Shown: one piece after another, positions 53,910 through 63,742 of the stretch
How positions within the stretch are numbered: the stretch's first letter is position 1
Layout of the letters: each line of letters starts with the position of its first letter
Translations under genes and position numbers: made by a program
Source of the DNA: Chitinophaga sp. S165
Lineage (GTDB): Bacteria > Bacteroidota > Bacteroidia > Chitinophagales > Chitinophagaceae
Reading direction: 5' to 3'
Length of the DNA: 64,000 nt
Assembly (NCBI RefSeq): GCF_003182155.1
Contig: NZ_QGTG01000002.1
Location: 1 to 64,000, forward strand
Notes under the pieces: generated by a model
What the model was told of the DNA's origin: nothing
What the model saw: the letters and a program-made list of their open reading frames with translations, nothing else
Databases searched by the model: none

Positions 53910-54431
53910 CTATTCCAGATAAATATCCAGCAGGCCATCCGGAAGGTCTACGTGTACGATCTGCTGCTTCTTATCCACTTTTAAGAGCGACTGCTCATTC
54001 AATGGTAAAAGCATCTCTTTCGCCCTGAAAGTAACCTTTACCAGTACCTGCATCGGCATTTCTATAACTTCTTCGATAACGCCGAGCTCTCCCTGTTGCT
54101 TATCATGTACGGTAAACCCTAGCATAGACAACGGCGCAGAAGCGGCAGCCTGCTTCTTAAAATCGTCTTCTGCCAGATACACAGGGACTTGTACTAATTT
54201 GCGGGCGGCTTCCTTGGTGTCTATGCCCTCCAGCTTGACAAACACATGCTCGTGGTCCTTCACACTGGTCTTCTGAACAAAGTAGGGTATAAAGCTATTC
54301 TTCCGTTCTTCCAGGAACAATGCCTCCACTCCAGGCAGGGAAGTCTTTTTCCCCAAGCTATGCTTGAGTATGAATTCCCCCTGTAGTCCAAATACAGATA
54401 CCAGTTTCCCTATGCTGAAGTAATTATTCAT
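53910..54431 (-). CDS. rimM: 16S rRNA processing protein RimM
   Basis: About 173 residues from the ATG at 54431 (MNNYFSIGKLVSVFGLQGEF); an upstream ATG at 54494 would add 21 residues of unusual sequence. The N-terminal RimM barrel has GKLVSVFGLQGE and EGIDTKEAARKLVQVPVYL; the C-terminal PRC-barrel has GFTVHDKQQGELGVIEEVIE and LLPLNEQSLLKVD. It assists 30S subunit maturation and binds S19. It lies between rpsP and trmD in the usual order. Confidence -1.
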   Translation of the reverse strand: MNNYFSIGKLVSVFGLQGEFILKHSLGKKTSLPGVEALFLEERKNSFIPYFVQKTSVKDHEHVFVKLEGIDTKEAARKLVQVPVYLAEDDFKKQAAASAPLSMLGFTVHDKQQGELGVIEEVIEMPMQVLVKVTFRAKEMLLPLNEQSLLKVDKKQQIVHVDLPDGLLDIYLE

Positions 54432-54513
54432 ATATGATACGTCCTTCCGGCTATGAAAAAGGGAAATATTTGCGTACAAATATTTCCCTTTCAATATGAT
54501 TTAGAAGCTTAGA

Positions 54514-54954
54514 TTATGCTTCACCACCTTCTGGCTGAGCAGGAGTATCTTCTACTCTTCTCACGATCGGGGTTGCAACTCTAGCTTTTTTGTGACTGTC
54601 ACGACGGGCAGCAACTTTCTGCTCGTGTTCAGCCTGCCATTGTTCGAATTTCTGGAATGCAGTAGGCTCATCGAACAGACCCAGTTTCACACCTCTCAAC
54701 AGGTGTTTCAGGTAAAGAACACCTTTGAATGACAGGATTCTTCTTACAGTGTCTGTAGGTTGTGCACCTTTCTGTAACCAACGCAGTGCTTTTTCTGTAT
54801 CTATGTTGATAGATGCAGGAACAGTCAGCGGATTGTAAGTACCGATTTTCTGGATGAATTTACCATCTCTTGGCGCGCGAGCATCGGCTACTACGATAAA
54901 ATAAAAAGGTCTCTTCTTAGCGCCATGACGTTGCAGTCTGATTTTTACTGGCAT
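54514..54954 (-). CDS. rpsP: 30S ribosomal protein S16
   Basis: A 146-residue S16; the core ([36 protein letters not shown]) is standard, and a longer C-terminal tail ([20 protein letters not shown], then an acidic end) is typical of Bacteroidota. It begins the rpsP-rimM-trmD cluster, with a clear promoter at 55009-55040, so the cluster is transcribed separately from ffh. Confidence -1.
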   Translation of the reverse strand: MPVKIRLQRHGAKKRPFYFIVVADARAPRDGKFIQKIGTYNPLTVPASINIDTEKALRWLQKGAQPTDTVRRILSFKGVLYLKHLLRGVKLGLFDEPTAFQKFEQWQAEHEQKVAARRDSHKKARVATPIVRRVEDTPAQPEGGEA

Positions 54955-55008
54955 AAATAATTCGAGTTATTTTTTTGCGAGTTATGAAAAAATATTTAAT
55001 TGGGGCAG

Positions 55009-55040
55009 CAAAGGTATCTTTTAAACCCGACAGTTCAAAA
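55009..55040 (-). promoter_or_regulatory. Promoter of the rpsP cluster
   Basis: On the minus strand TTTTG, 19 bases, then TACCTTTG: a near-perfect Bacteroidota promoter 54 bases before the rpsP ATG. Confidence -1.
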
Positions 55041-55089
55041 TATTTTCTGTTAAAAGTCTACAAACTGTGGAGTTTTAACAGAACTTAAG

Positions 55090-56415
55090 CTATCTGCCAA
55101 ATGCTTTCATTCCTTTACCACCTGCTCCAAACTTGTTCATCATCTTCATCATCTGACGCATCTGGTCAAATTGCTTCATGAACTGGTTCACATCCTGGAT
55201 ATCTTTTCCGGAGCCTTTTGCAATACGCTTACGGCGGCTTCCGTCGATGATATCCGGGTTATTCCGCTCATGCGGCGTCATGGAGCCGATCATTGCTTCA
55301 ATGCCCTTAAAGGCGTCATCACTGATGTCGATGTCTTTAATAGCCTTTCCAACTCCGGGGATCATTCCCATCAAATCTTTCAGGTTACCCATTTTCTTGA
55401 TCTGCTGCAACTGTTCGCGGAAGTCTTCAAAGTCAAACTGGTTCTGACGGATCTTCTTCTCCAGTTTCTTTGCCTGCTCTTCGTTAAACTGTTCCTGCGC
55501 ACGTTCTACCAGGGTGGTGATGTCCCCCATCCCCAGAATACGCTGGGCCATACGTTCCGGATAGAATACATCAAGCGTATCCAGCTTCTCTCCCATGCTC
55601 ACGAACTTGATGGGCTTCTCCACCGTATACTTAATGGTTAGCGCAGCACCGCCACGTGTATCACCGTCTAGTTTGGTCAGTACCACCCCACTGAAGTCCA
55701 GACGTTCATTGAACGCTTTTGCAGTATTTACGGCATCCTGACCAGTCATGGAGTCAACTACGAACAGGATCTCATTCGGCTTTACGGCAGCTTTTACATT
55801 AGCCACCTCGGTCATCATCACCTCATCTACCGCCAAACGACCGGCAGTATCTATGATGATAACGTTGTTCCCTTGCTGTTTCGCATGCTGAACCGCGTTC
55901 TGTGCGATCTTCACCGCGTCTTTGTTCTCAGGTTCGTTATATACTTCCACCCCGATCTGTTCTCCCAGCACTTTCAGCTGATCGATTGCCGCCGGACGGT
56001 AAATGTCCGCCGCTACCAGGAGGGGTTTCTTACCTTTCTTTGTTTTGAGGAAATTTGCCAGTTTACCGGAAAAGGTAGTTTTACCTGAACCTTGTAACCC
56101 TGCTATCAATATGACAGTCGGATTTGCCTTTATATCCAGTTCAGACTCGATACCACCCATCAACTCAGCCAGTTCGTCCTTTACGATCTTCACCATCAGC
56201 TGCCCCGGAGAAATGGCAGTAATTACCTTTTCACCCAGTGCTTTTTCTCTCACACGGTCCGTAAAATCCTTGGCGATTTTATAGTTAACGTCAGCATCTA
56301 CCAGCGCACGGCGTATTTCTTTCACTGTAGAGGCTACATTGATCTCACTGATACGGCCTTCACCTTTCAGTTGTTTAAACGCCGAGTCGAGCCGCTCTGA
56401 TAATGATTCAAACAT
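55090..56415 (-). CDS. ffh: Signal recognition particle protein Ffh
   Basis: A 441-residue SRP GTPase. The N domain begins MFESLSERLDSAFKQLKGEG; the G domain has GLQGSGKTTFSGKLA, VAADIYRPAAIDQL, IIDTAGRLAVDEVMM and TKLDGDTRGG; the M domain begins near 305 and ends in a methionine-rich MRQMMKMMNKFGAGGKGM for binding signal peptides and 4.5S RNA. Length and order are normal. It delivers nascent membrane proteins to FtsY. No gene for the SRP RNA was recognised in the window. Confidence -1.
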   Translation of the reverse strand: MFESLSERLDSAFKQLKGEGRISEINVASTVKEIRRALVDADVNYKIAKDFTDRVREKALGEKVITAISPGQLMVKIVKDELAELMGGIESELDIKANPTVILIAGLQGSGKTTFSGKLANFLKTKKGKKPLLVAADIYRPAAIDQLKVLGEQIGVEVYNEPENKDAVKIAQNAVQHAKQQGNNVIIIDTAGRLAVDEVMMTEVANVKAAVKPNEILFVVDSMTGQDAVNTAKAFNERLDFSGVVLTKLDGDTRGGAALTIKYTVEKPIKFVSMGEKLDTLDVFYPERMAQRILGMGDITTLVERAQEQFNEEQAKKLEKKIRQNQFDFEDFREQLQQIKKMGNLKDLMGMIPGVGKAIKDIDISDDAFKGIEAMIGSMTPHERNNPDIIDGSRRKRIAKGSGKDIQDVNQFMKQFDQMRQMMKMMNKFGAGGKGMKAFGR

Positions 56416-56533
56416 CTTTGATCTTGTTTAATTTTTTGCTGTCCTGCCATCCGTCCGATATGGACTTGCAGCTTCAGGGGTTGCAAAAATAATATAAAGT
56501 ACCATGCAAACCAGTAGAAGACCGCAAATAACG

Positions 56534-56570
56534 AAAAAAGGTGAATATCTACCCGATATCCACCTTTTTT
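56534..56570 (-). terminator. Terminator after the primary sigma factor gene
   Basis: AAAAAAGGTG, ATATC, GATAT and CACCTTTTTT form a long stem with T runs in both directions. It lies just after the sigma gene stop on the minus strand. Confidence -1.
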
Positions 56571-56626
56571 CTTATGTAAAGTTAGTTTATTTCTCTATGG
56601 CATTACAGCATCGAACACAATAATAA

Positions 56627-57502
56627 TCAGCTTCCCAGGTAATTTCTCAGCAGTTTACTGCGGGAAGTGGTACGTAATTTTGTGATCGCTTTGTCTTTGA
56701 TCTGACGTACCCTCTCACGGGTCAGACCAAATTTTTCACCGATATCTTCCAGTGACATAGGATGTTCAACTGCTATACCGAAGTACAGGATGATCACATC
56801 TTTCTGCCTGTCTGTAAGGGTGGATAAAGAACGTTCTATTTCGCGGCGCAGTGAATCGTGGTGGTCCAGTTCCTCGTCTGCGTTTACAGCGTTCGGATTA
56901 GCGAGTACATCTAACAGGGAGTTGTCTTCGCCATCAATAAACGGCGCATCCATGGATACGTGACGGGCAGCAACGCCTAAAGTGGCCTCTACTTCTTCCG
57001 TATTGATCTCAAGGATGGTAGCCAGTTCGTCAGGAGACGGCTCTCTTTCAAATTCCTGTTCCAACTGAGAGTATGCTTTGCTGATCTTATTGCTCAAACC
57101 AACTTTATTCAGCGGAAGACGTACGATACGGCTCTGTTCAGCTAATGCCTGAAGGATCGATTGACGGATCCACCATACTGCATAGGAGATGAACTTGAAA
57201 CCGCGTGTTTCGTCAAAACGCTGCGCTGCTTTGATCAGCCCCAGATTACCTTCATTGATCAGATCACTGAGAGACAAGCCCTGGTTCTGATACTGTTTTG
57301 CAACAGATACCACAAAACGGAGGTTGGCTTTGGTGAGCTTCTCAAGAGCTCTCTGATCCCCTTGCTTAATGCGGATAGCCAGGTTCACTTCTTCCTCCGG
57401 TGTAATTAGATCCACCTTCCCAATTTCCTGCAAATATTTTTCCAGGGACTGGGATTCCCTATTCGTGATGGATTTCGTGATTTTGAGTTGGCGCATTGAC
57501 AT
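56627..57502 (-). CDS. rpoD: Primary RNA polymerase sigma factor, Bacteroidota type
   Basis: A 291-residue group 1 sigma factor. Region 1.2 ([20 protein letters not shown]) is followed by region 2 ([40 protein letters not shown]), region 3 ([16 protein letters not shown]) and region 4 ([20 protein letters not shown]). Region 1.1 is absent, as in other Bacteroidota primary sigma factors, and this branch recognises the TTG/TAnnTTTG promoters seen throughout the window. A near-consensus promoter lies upstream. It is monocistronic. Confidence -1.
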   Translation of the reverse strand: MSMRQLKITKSITNRESQSLEKYLQEIGKVDLITPEEEVNLAIRIKQGDQRALEKLTKANLRFVVSVAKQYQNQGLSLSDLINEGNLGLIKAAQRFDETRGFKFISYAVWWIRQSILQALAEQSRIVRLPLNKVGLSNKISKAYSQLEQEFEREPSPDELATILEINTEEVEATLGVAARHVSMDAPFIDGEDNSLLDVLANPNAVNADEELDHHDSLRREIERSLSTLTDRQKDVIILYFGIAVEHPMSLEDIGEKFGLTRERVRQIKDKAITKLRTTSRSKLLRNYLGS

Positions 57503-57559
57503 AAAGAATCGGAACAGTTACAGGTTAATAAAATGTTACCCTATTTGATGAATGCCAGA

Positions 57560-57589
57560 CAAAAATAAGTTTTTTTAGATAGCTCCCAA
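57560..57589 (-). promoter_or_regulatory. Promoter of the primary sigma factor gene
   Basis: On the minus strand TTG, 19 bases, then TATTTTTG, 58 bases before the ATG. It sits in a strongly AT-rich 360-base gap that also holds the promoter of the divergent gene. Confidence -1.
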
Positions 57590-57798
57590 AAAAAATAATT
57601 GGTTGTTAAACCTTTTTCAAGCAAAAACGTTTCACCATTCATAACTTAACATTGGAACCTTGAAATATGGGTTTTCCAACAAAAAGCCGTGAAAACAATT
57701 AGTGCAGATTGCTAATGTATTTATAATTTTTATAATAGAATTGTTATTTATAAAGTGTATAAGATTTTGAGCAATTATTAAAAAAAATTGCAAAATAA

Positions 57799-57829
57799 TT
57801 TTGACAGAATAAATAATTTTCTATAATTG
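57799..57829 (+). promoter_or_regulatory. Candidate promoter of the START-like gene
   Basis: TTTTG, 18 bases, then TATAATTG (one mismatch to TAnnTTTG), 36 bases before the ATG at 57866. Confidence -1.
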
Positions 57830-57865
57830 CAGCCAGATGCTATTGATTTACTAATTACTTGAGCG

Positions 57866-58246
57866 ATGTCTAAGAAAGTGCAATATGAGTTGGAATATCC
57901 GGTACGGTGCTCACCCAGTATCTTATACGAATTCCTTTCCACTCCCGCGGGTCTCCAGGAGTGGTTCGCAGATAAAGTAGATTACAGAGACAGCGTTTTT
58001 TCCTTTTCATGGAACGGTTCCACAGAAGAGGCAGAAGTGCTGGAACAGGAAGAAGATGAATTTATCCGTTTACATTGGAAGCATGCTCCCAAAGAAGAAT
58101 TCTTTGAATTCCGCATACAGATCTCCGAAGTGACTAATGAAACAATCCTGATCGTTAAAGATTTTGCAGAAAAAAAGGAAATAGCCGACCAGAGTCAGCT
58201 GTGGGATTACCAGGTGAAAGACCTCTTCCACAGGATAGGTAACTAA
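57866..58246 (+). CDS. START-like SRPBCC domain protein
   Basis: A 126-residue single-domain protein of the START-like/AHSA1-related group. KVQYELEYPVRCSPSILYEF and LSTPAGLQEWFADKV are typical first-strand and first-helix segments of the fold. It is small and highly acidic (EEAEVLEQEEDEF). Relatives are widespread, often beside the sigma gene in this phylum as far as I recall, but without a known function; the fold holds hydrophobic ligands. It is divergent from the primary sigma factor and ends 4 bases from a convergent gene. Confidence -1.
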   Translation: MSKKVQYELEYPVRCSPSILYEFLSTPAGLQEWFADKVDYRDSVFSFSWNGSTEEAEVLEQEEDEFIRLHWKHAPKEEFFEFRIQISEVTNETILIVKDFAEKKEIADQSQLWDYQVKDLFHRIGN

Positions 58247-58250
58247 ACGG

Positions 58251-58862
58251 TCAGTCTTTATTGATAAGAACCTGTAGCAAAAGAGCATAATCTCTTACTA
58301 CCTCAGGAACTATCTTTCCCCATTCTTCAAAACTATAAGGTTTAGCAAGTTTAATAAAAGAACGCCGGGCGATCAGTTGCTTGAATTCCTGTACCGGTAT
58401 GGCTGATATTAATTTGTAATTCCCATTCTCTAAATCGTGCTCCCAGGGATCTTCCTGAAGATAAACCTGGAATTGATGTTCTGCCAGTTGTTGCCAGGCA
58501 TCAACTATCGCATTACTGTATCTCTCCTTCTCCTCCCCTGCCAGATGCAGGGTGGCAATGAAGTAATGTCCCCACCAGAACATGGTGCGGAACGCGAAAA
58601 TATTGTCCTTACTGAAAAAACGAGGATAATCCAGTATGACATAAGGCAGTTCCTTATACCGCTCACCACGGGAGATTTTGCCTCCGGCCTGCAATGTTGG
58701 CCCGGGAAAAGGAAATTCATTTGTCACCGGGTGTGCCTGTAATTCCAGTTGTAACCGGCCCATCAGCGTCATTATTTTCTGTAACGCACTGTTTTTCAGA
58801 TACAACCATTCCGCATTAACAACCAGCGCCTGCTCTTCCGCTGTCAGAGAAACTGTTTCCAT
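58251..58862 (-). CDS. Conserved protein of unknown function
   Basis: A 203-residue protein without signal peptide or membrane helix. It is mainly helical and rich in aromatic residues: LQKIMTLMGRLQLELQAHP, ERYKELPYVILDYPRFF, FAFRTMFWWGHYFIATLHLA. I recognise no catalytic motif. The WWGHYF segment with flanking Asp and His might bind a ligand, but this is a guess. It converges with the START-like gene and has no terminator in the 4-base gap. Confidence -1.
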   Translation of the reverse strand: METVSLTAEEQALVVNAEWLYLKNSALQKIMTLMGRLQLELQAHPVTNEFPFPGPTLQAGGKISRGERYKELPYVILDYPRFFSKDNIFAFRTMFWWGHYFIATLHLAGEEKERYSNAIVDAWQQLAEHQFQVYLQEDPWEHDLENGNYKLISAIPVQEFKQLIARRSFIKLAKPYSFEEWGKIVPEVVRDYALLLQVLINKD

Positions 58863-59015
58863 CCCGTAAATTTACATCCGTGTCTCACATTCCGGGGAAA
58901 TTTAACGGTAATTTTAACCCATTCTTGTCAGCACTTCCATAAATGATATTAAATTTGTACGCTTCATGTACGAACTAACGTCATTTAAGCATTGAACTAA
59001 CATTATACGCAGGAA

Positions 59016-60452
59016 GTGAAAAAACTGGATAAGCTCATCATAAAAACATTCATGGGGCCCTTCGTGGCTACTTTCTTTGTTACACTGTTCGTACTGGTGA
59101 TGCAATTCCTGTGGAAGTATATTGACGACCTCGTAGGTAAGGGACTCGATACTCCGGTGATCATCGAACTGATCACGTACACCAGCGCCAACCTGGTATC
59201 ACTGGCCCTTCCGCTGGCAGTGCTGTTATCTTCCATCATGACCTTCGGTAACCTGGGTGAGAGCTTCGAACTCGTTGCATTGAAATCGTCAGGCATTTCC
59301 TTGATCCGTTTCATGCGTCCCCTGCTCCTCGTTTGTTCCACTATCGCCGTTCTGGCCTTTCTCTTCAACAACTATGCAATGCCAGTGGCCAACCTCCGGG
59401 CTAAGTCACTACTGTACGATATCACCAACTCGAAACCTGCCTTTAACATCAAAGCAGGTGTGTTCTATACAGATATTCCTGATTACACTATCAAAGTAGC
59501 ACAAAAGGAAAAAGACAATAAGACCATTCACCAGGTAATGATCATCGACCACACTCCCGGGGGTGGCGATAAGGTTATACTGGCCGAAAAAGGTACCATG
59601 CTGCTTTCTCCTGACAAGCGTTTCCTCTATTTCGTACTGGAGAAAGGCTGGCGCTATGAAGAACGTAATAATCGTAGTACCAATACGCCCGGAGAATTGA
59701 TACGCCTGGGTTTCCGTGAATATAAAAAAGCATTTGACCTCAGTTCCTTTGCTTTCAGCAGGCTGGATATGGGCTTGTTCGCCTCTAACCAGCAAATGCT
59801 GAATGTGAGACAGCTGGACAAAGCCATAGATTCGCTGTATAAACAGGAAAAGCTGTTTTCACGTACCGTCAACGCCTACGTCACAACCCGTTACCCATTC
59901 TATAAATGGGAAGATACTGGTTGGCTGGCCAAAGCGCCTGTTTTAGCCGCCGCATCTTTCAAAGATATTATTCCTGAGAAGTCCCGCCGTTATGTCCTCG
60001 AAAGAGTAGAACAAAATATCCGTGAAGGCCAGAACAATCTGGAAGGACCTGCCAGGGAATTTGGCGACAAACACAGTACTCTTCTTTTGCATAAAGTAGA
60101 ATGGCAACGCAAATTCACACTGGCTTTCTCCTGCATCGTGATGTTCCTTATAGGCGCTCCTTTGGGTTCTATTATCCGTAAAGGCGGTCTGGGCACACCG
60201 CTGATATTTGCCGTTGTATTCTTTGTGATCTTTAATATATTTTTCATGGTCGGAGAGAAGATGGCCAGAAAAGATGTGATGGCCACCTGGAGTGGTATGT
60301 GGCTCTCCAACATTGTCCTTATGCCTATTGCTATGTTCCTGATATATAAAGCGTTGAACGATTCTCAATTATTCAACAAAGAGTTTTATTACAGGATCTT
60401 CAATACTATCAAAAAGCTCTTTAGAAGATTAAACACGAAACCTACAACTTGA
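59016..60452 (+). CDS. LptF/LptG-family permease
   Basis: A 478-residue inner-membrane protein starting at GTG 59016. It has three helices at the N-terminus (FVATFFVTLFVLVMQFLW; ANLVSLALPLAVLLSSIMTF; RPLLLVCSTIAVLAFLF), a large periplasmic beta-jellyroll (about 120-330) and three helices at the end (FSCIVMFLIGAPLGSIIRKG; GTPLIFAVVFFVIFNIFFMV). This is the YjgP/YjgQ layout. With LptB it extracts lipopolysaccharide from the inner membrane. Bacteroidota often have two such genes; only one is here. Acts in the envelope together with the next two genes in theme, not necessarily transcript. Confidence -1.
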   Translation: MKKLDKLIIKTFMGPFVATFFVTLFVLVMQFLWKYIDDLVGKGLDTPVIIELITYTSANLVSLALPLAVLLSSIMTFGNLGESFELVALKSSGISLIRFMRPLLLVCSTIAVLAFLFNNYAMPVANLRAKSLLYDITNSKPAFNIKAGVFYTDIPDYTIKVAQKEKDNKTIHQVMIIDHTPGGGDKVILAEKGTMLLSPDKRFLYFVLEKGWRYEERNNRSTNTPGELIRLGFREYKKAFDLSSFAFSRLDMGLFASNQQMLNVRQLDKAIDSLYKQEKLFSRTVNAYVTTRYPFYKWEDTGWLAKAPVLAAASFKDIIPEKSRRYVLERVEQNIREGQNNLEGPAREFGDKHSTLLLHKVEWQRKFTLAFSCIVMFLIGAPLGSIIRKGGLGTPLIFAVVFFVIFNIFFMVGEKMARKDVMATWSGMWLSNIVLMPIAMFLIYKALNDSQLFNKEFYYRIFNTIKKLFRRLNTKPTT

Positions 60453-60614
60453 CAGCCATAAGCAACTAGCTACCAGCTTCAAGACTTTCAACAGCAATTT
60501 TTCCGGGCACATCCTTGTGCCTGGCAGGATTAACCTGTGCCTTCACATAACCGTGAAAATGCCTGAAAGCCTTATGTATTGCTTTCCTTATGAGCTTAGT
60601 CACAACCTACAACT

Positions 60615-61277
60615 ATGAAAACTCTACTACCACTGTTAGGGAAGAATGCGCCTTTCTTTCTGCCATTCCTTTTATGGATTATTGGAGGCGCTATGTTTCA
60701 AACTTATTTTACACATGAAGAGTTGTTCCTGGCCATCAACCATGCACATGCACCATGGGCTGATGTAGCCATGACAGGTGTTACCTACATCGGGGACGGT
60801 ATCACTTTTGCTGTCATGTTAGCGTTGATGCTGGCTTTCAGAAAATACAAACTTTTCCTGACTGCCGGCACCGTACTACTGCTTATTACTGTCATTGTAC
60901 AAATTGCAAAACATTACTACAATGAGCCGAGACCATCGCTGTATTTTGCCGACACGCCCGGCCTGGTGCATACAATTGAATGGATACGCGTACACGGTAC
61001 CTGCAGCTTTCCATCAGGGCATACAACCACTGCTTTTGCAATGTTCACTTTTTTAGCCCTGATATGCAGGAATAAAATAAGCGGATTTGCGTTCTTAACA
61101 CTGGCATTGTTAGCCGCTTACTCAAGAATTTACCTGGCACAACACTTCTTTGTGGATGTGTACGTAGGAAGCATCATCGGAACCACAGGCAGCCTGGTTG
61201 TTTATTCGCTGTTCCATCAGAGCAGGATGAAATCCTCGCCTGAAATTGATCCAGAACCAATAATTGGTCTGACCTGA
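60615..61277 (+). CDS. PAP2-family phosphatase
   Basis: A 220-residue membrane phosphatase with about six helices. The three catalytic motifs are present: KHYYNEPRP, CSFPSGHTTTA and SRIYLAQHFFVDV. It dephosphorylates lipid pyrophosphates such as undecaprenyl pyrophosphate or lipid A. The adjacent ArnT-like gene suggests a role with lipid-linked sugars or lipid A. It begins 163 bases after the LptF/G gene and ends 30 bases before the transferase gene. Confidence -1.
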   Translation: MKTLLPLLGKNAPFFLPFLLWIIGGAMFQTYFTHEELFLAINHAHAPWADVAMTGVTYIGDGITFAVMLALMLAFRKYKLFLTAGTVLLLITVIVQIAKHYYNEPRPSLYFADTPGLVHTIEWIRVHGTCSFPSGHTTTAFAMFTFLALICRNKISGFAFLTLALLAAYSRIYLAQHFFVDVYVGSIIGTTGSLVVYSLFHQSRMKSSPEIDPEPIIGLT

Positions 61278-61307
61278 TTTATTTATTTTTGTTGATTTGG
61301 AGTCATT

Positions 61308-62933
61308 ATGAAATACCTGTTGATCGCCGTAGCTGCTGCCATACTCTTTATTCCCTTTCTGGGGGCTGTTCACCTGTTTGATTGGGATGAGATTAATTTC
61401 GCTGAAGCTGCGAGAGAAATGATTGTAAGCCATAACTATTCGCAGGTACAGATAGATTTCCAGCCTTTCTGGGAAAAACCTCCATTATTTATCTGGCTGC
61501 AGGCTATTAGTATGCACCTTTTTGGTGTAAACGAATTTGCAGCCCGTTTCCCTAACGCAGTATTGGGTATCGCCACCCTGGTAACACTGTATGGTATTGG
61601 TAAGAAACTGGCTGATGAAAAGCTGGGCTTATGGTGGGCCTTAGCTTATGCTGGTTCCTGGTTGCCTCATTTTTATTTCAAATCAGGCATCATAGATCCT
61701 ACTTTCAATTTTTTCATATTCCTGGCCATCTATTACGCCTTCCGTATAACCTACGCCTCTAAACCATCCCGGATGGCCATCCTAAGTGGCATTTTTCTAG
61801 GTCTCGCAGTACTAACAAAAGGCCCGGTCGCAATACTCGTCAGTATACTGACACTGTTATTCTACTGGCTGTATAAGAAAGGAAAGATCGGCATTGGTCT
61901 GGCCAAGTTGGGACTAATTACCCTCTTCGCTTTTATAACTACAGCGTTGTGGTTCGGCTATGAATTGATTGCGCATGGCTGGTGGTTTATCAATGAGTTC
62001 GTTACTTACCAGATAAGACTCCTTACTACACCCGACGCAGGCCACGGTCATTCATTCTTCTATCACTGGATAGTACTGCTGATAGGTTGCTTCCCTGCCA
62101 GTCTGCTGCTGTTTACATACCTCAGGGGACGCAAAGGCAAATCCATATATTCCGGGTCTGCTTCTGCTGAAATAAAAGACTTCAAGATCTGGATGTGGGT
62201 TTTATTCTGGGTAGTATTGATCCTGTTCTCCATTGTAGAGACCAAGATCGTGCATTATTCTTCGCTCTGCTACTTTCCACTTAGCTTCCTGGCAGCCTGG
62301 CAGCTATACCGGATCTCCGAAAATAAACTACAGCTGCATGCCTGGAATATAGTCCTCATGCTGCTGATCGGCCTTGTTATCGGCTTTGCAATTACCCTGC
62401 TTCCTATCGTAGGTCTTTATAAAGATGTGTTGATCCCCCATATCCATGACAAATTCGCACAGGCGAACCTTCAGGCGCAAGTACCCTGGTCTGCCTGGGA
62501 AGCGGCGTATGGAGGCGGGTATATGCTGCTTATCATCGTCAGCTCAATTCTCCTGTTTCAGAAGAAAGTGAGGACAGGCTTGTTATGCATGTTTTTGAGC
62601 ACAATACTGGCTATACAGATCACTATCGTTCACTTTACGCCTAAGATTGAGCGATACTCTCAGGGTGCAGCCATTGACTTCTTTAAGTCCTTTGTGGGGA
62701 AAGATAACTATGTGCAGGTGTTAACTTATCACAGCTATGCCCATTTGTTCTACACGAAGAAACTGCCGCCTGCCAATAAGAATTATTATAATAGCAACTG
62801 GCTACTAAGTGGTCCGGTGGATAAGCCGACATTTTTTGTATGCCGCATCACTGACAGTGAACCATGGAAAAAAGATCCCAACCTGGAAGTGATAGGGGAA
62901 AAGAACGGCTTCGTATTCTTTAAAAGAAAATAA
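61308..62933 (+). CDS. ArnT/PMT-type glycosyltransferase
   Basis: A 541-residue GT-C enzyme with about twelve membrane helices. DWDEINFAEAAREMI contains the catalytic acidic residues in the first periplasmic loop, and FWEKPPLFIWLQAISMHLFG is the next signature. The C-terminal 70 residues are soluble. It moves a sugar from a polyprenyl carrier to lipid A or another envelope acceptor; in ArnT this is aminoarabinose. It is probably co-transcribed with the PAP2 gene. A perfect 24-base inverted repeat ends the transcript. Confidence -1.
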   Translation: MKYLLIAVAAAILFIPFLGAVHLFDWDEINFAEAAREMIVSHNYSQVQIDFQPFWEKPPLFIWLQAISMHLFGVNEFAARFPNAVLGIATLVTLYGIGKKLADEKLGLWWALAYAGSWLPHFYFKSGIIDPTFNFFIFLAIYYAFRITYASKPSRMAILSGIFLGLAVLTKGPVAILVSILTLLFYWLYKKGKIGIGLAKLGLITLFAFITTALWFGYELIAHGWWFINEFVTYQIRLLTTPDAGHGHSFFYHWIVLLIGCFPASLLLFTYLRGRKGKSIYSGSASAEIKDFKIWMWVLFWVVLILFSIVETKIVHYSSLCYFPLSFLAAWQLYRISENKLQLHAWNIVLMLLIGLVIGFAITLLPIVGLYKDVLIPHIHDKFAQANLQAQVPWSAWEAAYGGGYMLLIIVSSILLFQKKVRTGLLCMFLSTILAIQITIVHFTPKIERYSQGAAIDFFKSFVGKDNYVQVLTYHSYAHLFYTKKLPPANKNYYNSNWLLSGPVDKPTFFVCRITDSEPWKKDPNLEVIGEKNGFVFFKRK

Positions 62934-62938
62934 CTAAT

Positions 62939-62990
62939 AGTATAAAAAGAGAAGGCGTTTGCTGTTGCAAACGCCTTCTCTTTTTATACT
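62939..62990. terminator. Bidirectional terminator with 24-base perfect arms
   Basis: The arms 62939-62962 and 62967-62990 are perfectly complementary around a four-base loop, GC-rich in the middle and A/T at both ends. It serves the two convergent genes. Confidence -1.
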
Positions 62991-63001
62991 ATTGATACCA
63001 A

Positions 63002-63742
63002 CTATTTTATAGCTGCTGCATATAACTTATCTACTTCAGTCCAATTCACAAGATTCCAGAAAGCAGTAACATATTCAGCTCGCACATTGTGATATTTCAG
63101 ATAATAGGCATGTTCCCATACATCCAGCCCCAGGATCGGCGTTCCACGCTCTTTAACGATGTTTTCCATCAACGGGTTATCCTGGTTAGGTGTGGATATC
63201 ACAGATAGTTTTTTACCTGGAGTTACGATCAACCATGCCCAGCCCGAACCGAATACGCCTTTGGCAGCTGTATTAAAGATCTCCTGGAACTTCTCATAAG
63301 AGGTAAAAGTGCCGTTAATAGCAGTCTTTAACTTATCAGAAGGCGTTGTTTTCTGGGGCGACAACAGTTTCCAGAACAGGGAGTGGTTGAAATGACCGCC
63401 CGCATTATTACGTACGGCTTTATCGTCAGCTTTCACTTTCGCGAGGATCTCTTCAAGTGAAAGATTTTCGTAAGGTGATCCTTTCACAGCATCATTCAGG
63501 TTCTTAACATAGGCGCCATGGTGTTTATCGTGGTGAATTTCCATTGTTGCCTTGTCAATATGTGGCTCTAAAGCATCAAATCCATACGGTAACGTTGGAA
63601 GCTCGAAAGGAGCTTTGGCATTGGCGTCCAAAACAGATATTCCTTTGCGGGATGCAGGAGTAGCTGCTATTATACCTGTGGGATTTCCCAGGGCTGCCAC
63701 ACCAGCCAGACCTGCCAGCTTAATAAATTCTCTCTTATTCAT
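63002..63742 (-). CDS. Exported Fe/Mn superoxide dismutase
   Basis: A 246-residue enzyme. The first 30 residues ([19 protein letters not shown] and on) form a Tat-like signal with KR in place of RR, so export is likely but not certain. The enzyme part begins [19 protein letters not shown], with metal ligands in [23 protein letters not shown] and [26 protein letters not shown] with GSGWAWLI is typical; sequence alone does not settle Fe or Mn. It would remove superoxide in the periplasm. It has no partner gene in the window. Confidence -1.
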   Translation of the reverse strand: MNKREFIKLAGLAGVAALGNPTGIIAATPASRKGISVLDANAKAPFELPTLPYGFDALEPHIDKATMEIHHDKHHGAYVKNLNDAVKGSPYENLSLEEILAKVKADDKAVRNNAGGHFNHSLFWKLLSPQKTTPSDKLKTAINGTFTSYEKFQEIFNTAAKGVFGSGWAWLIVTPGKKLSVISTPNQDNPLMENIVKERGTPILGLDVWEHAYYLKYHNVRAEYVTAFWNLVNWTEVDKLYAAAIK

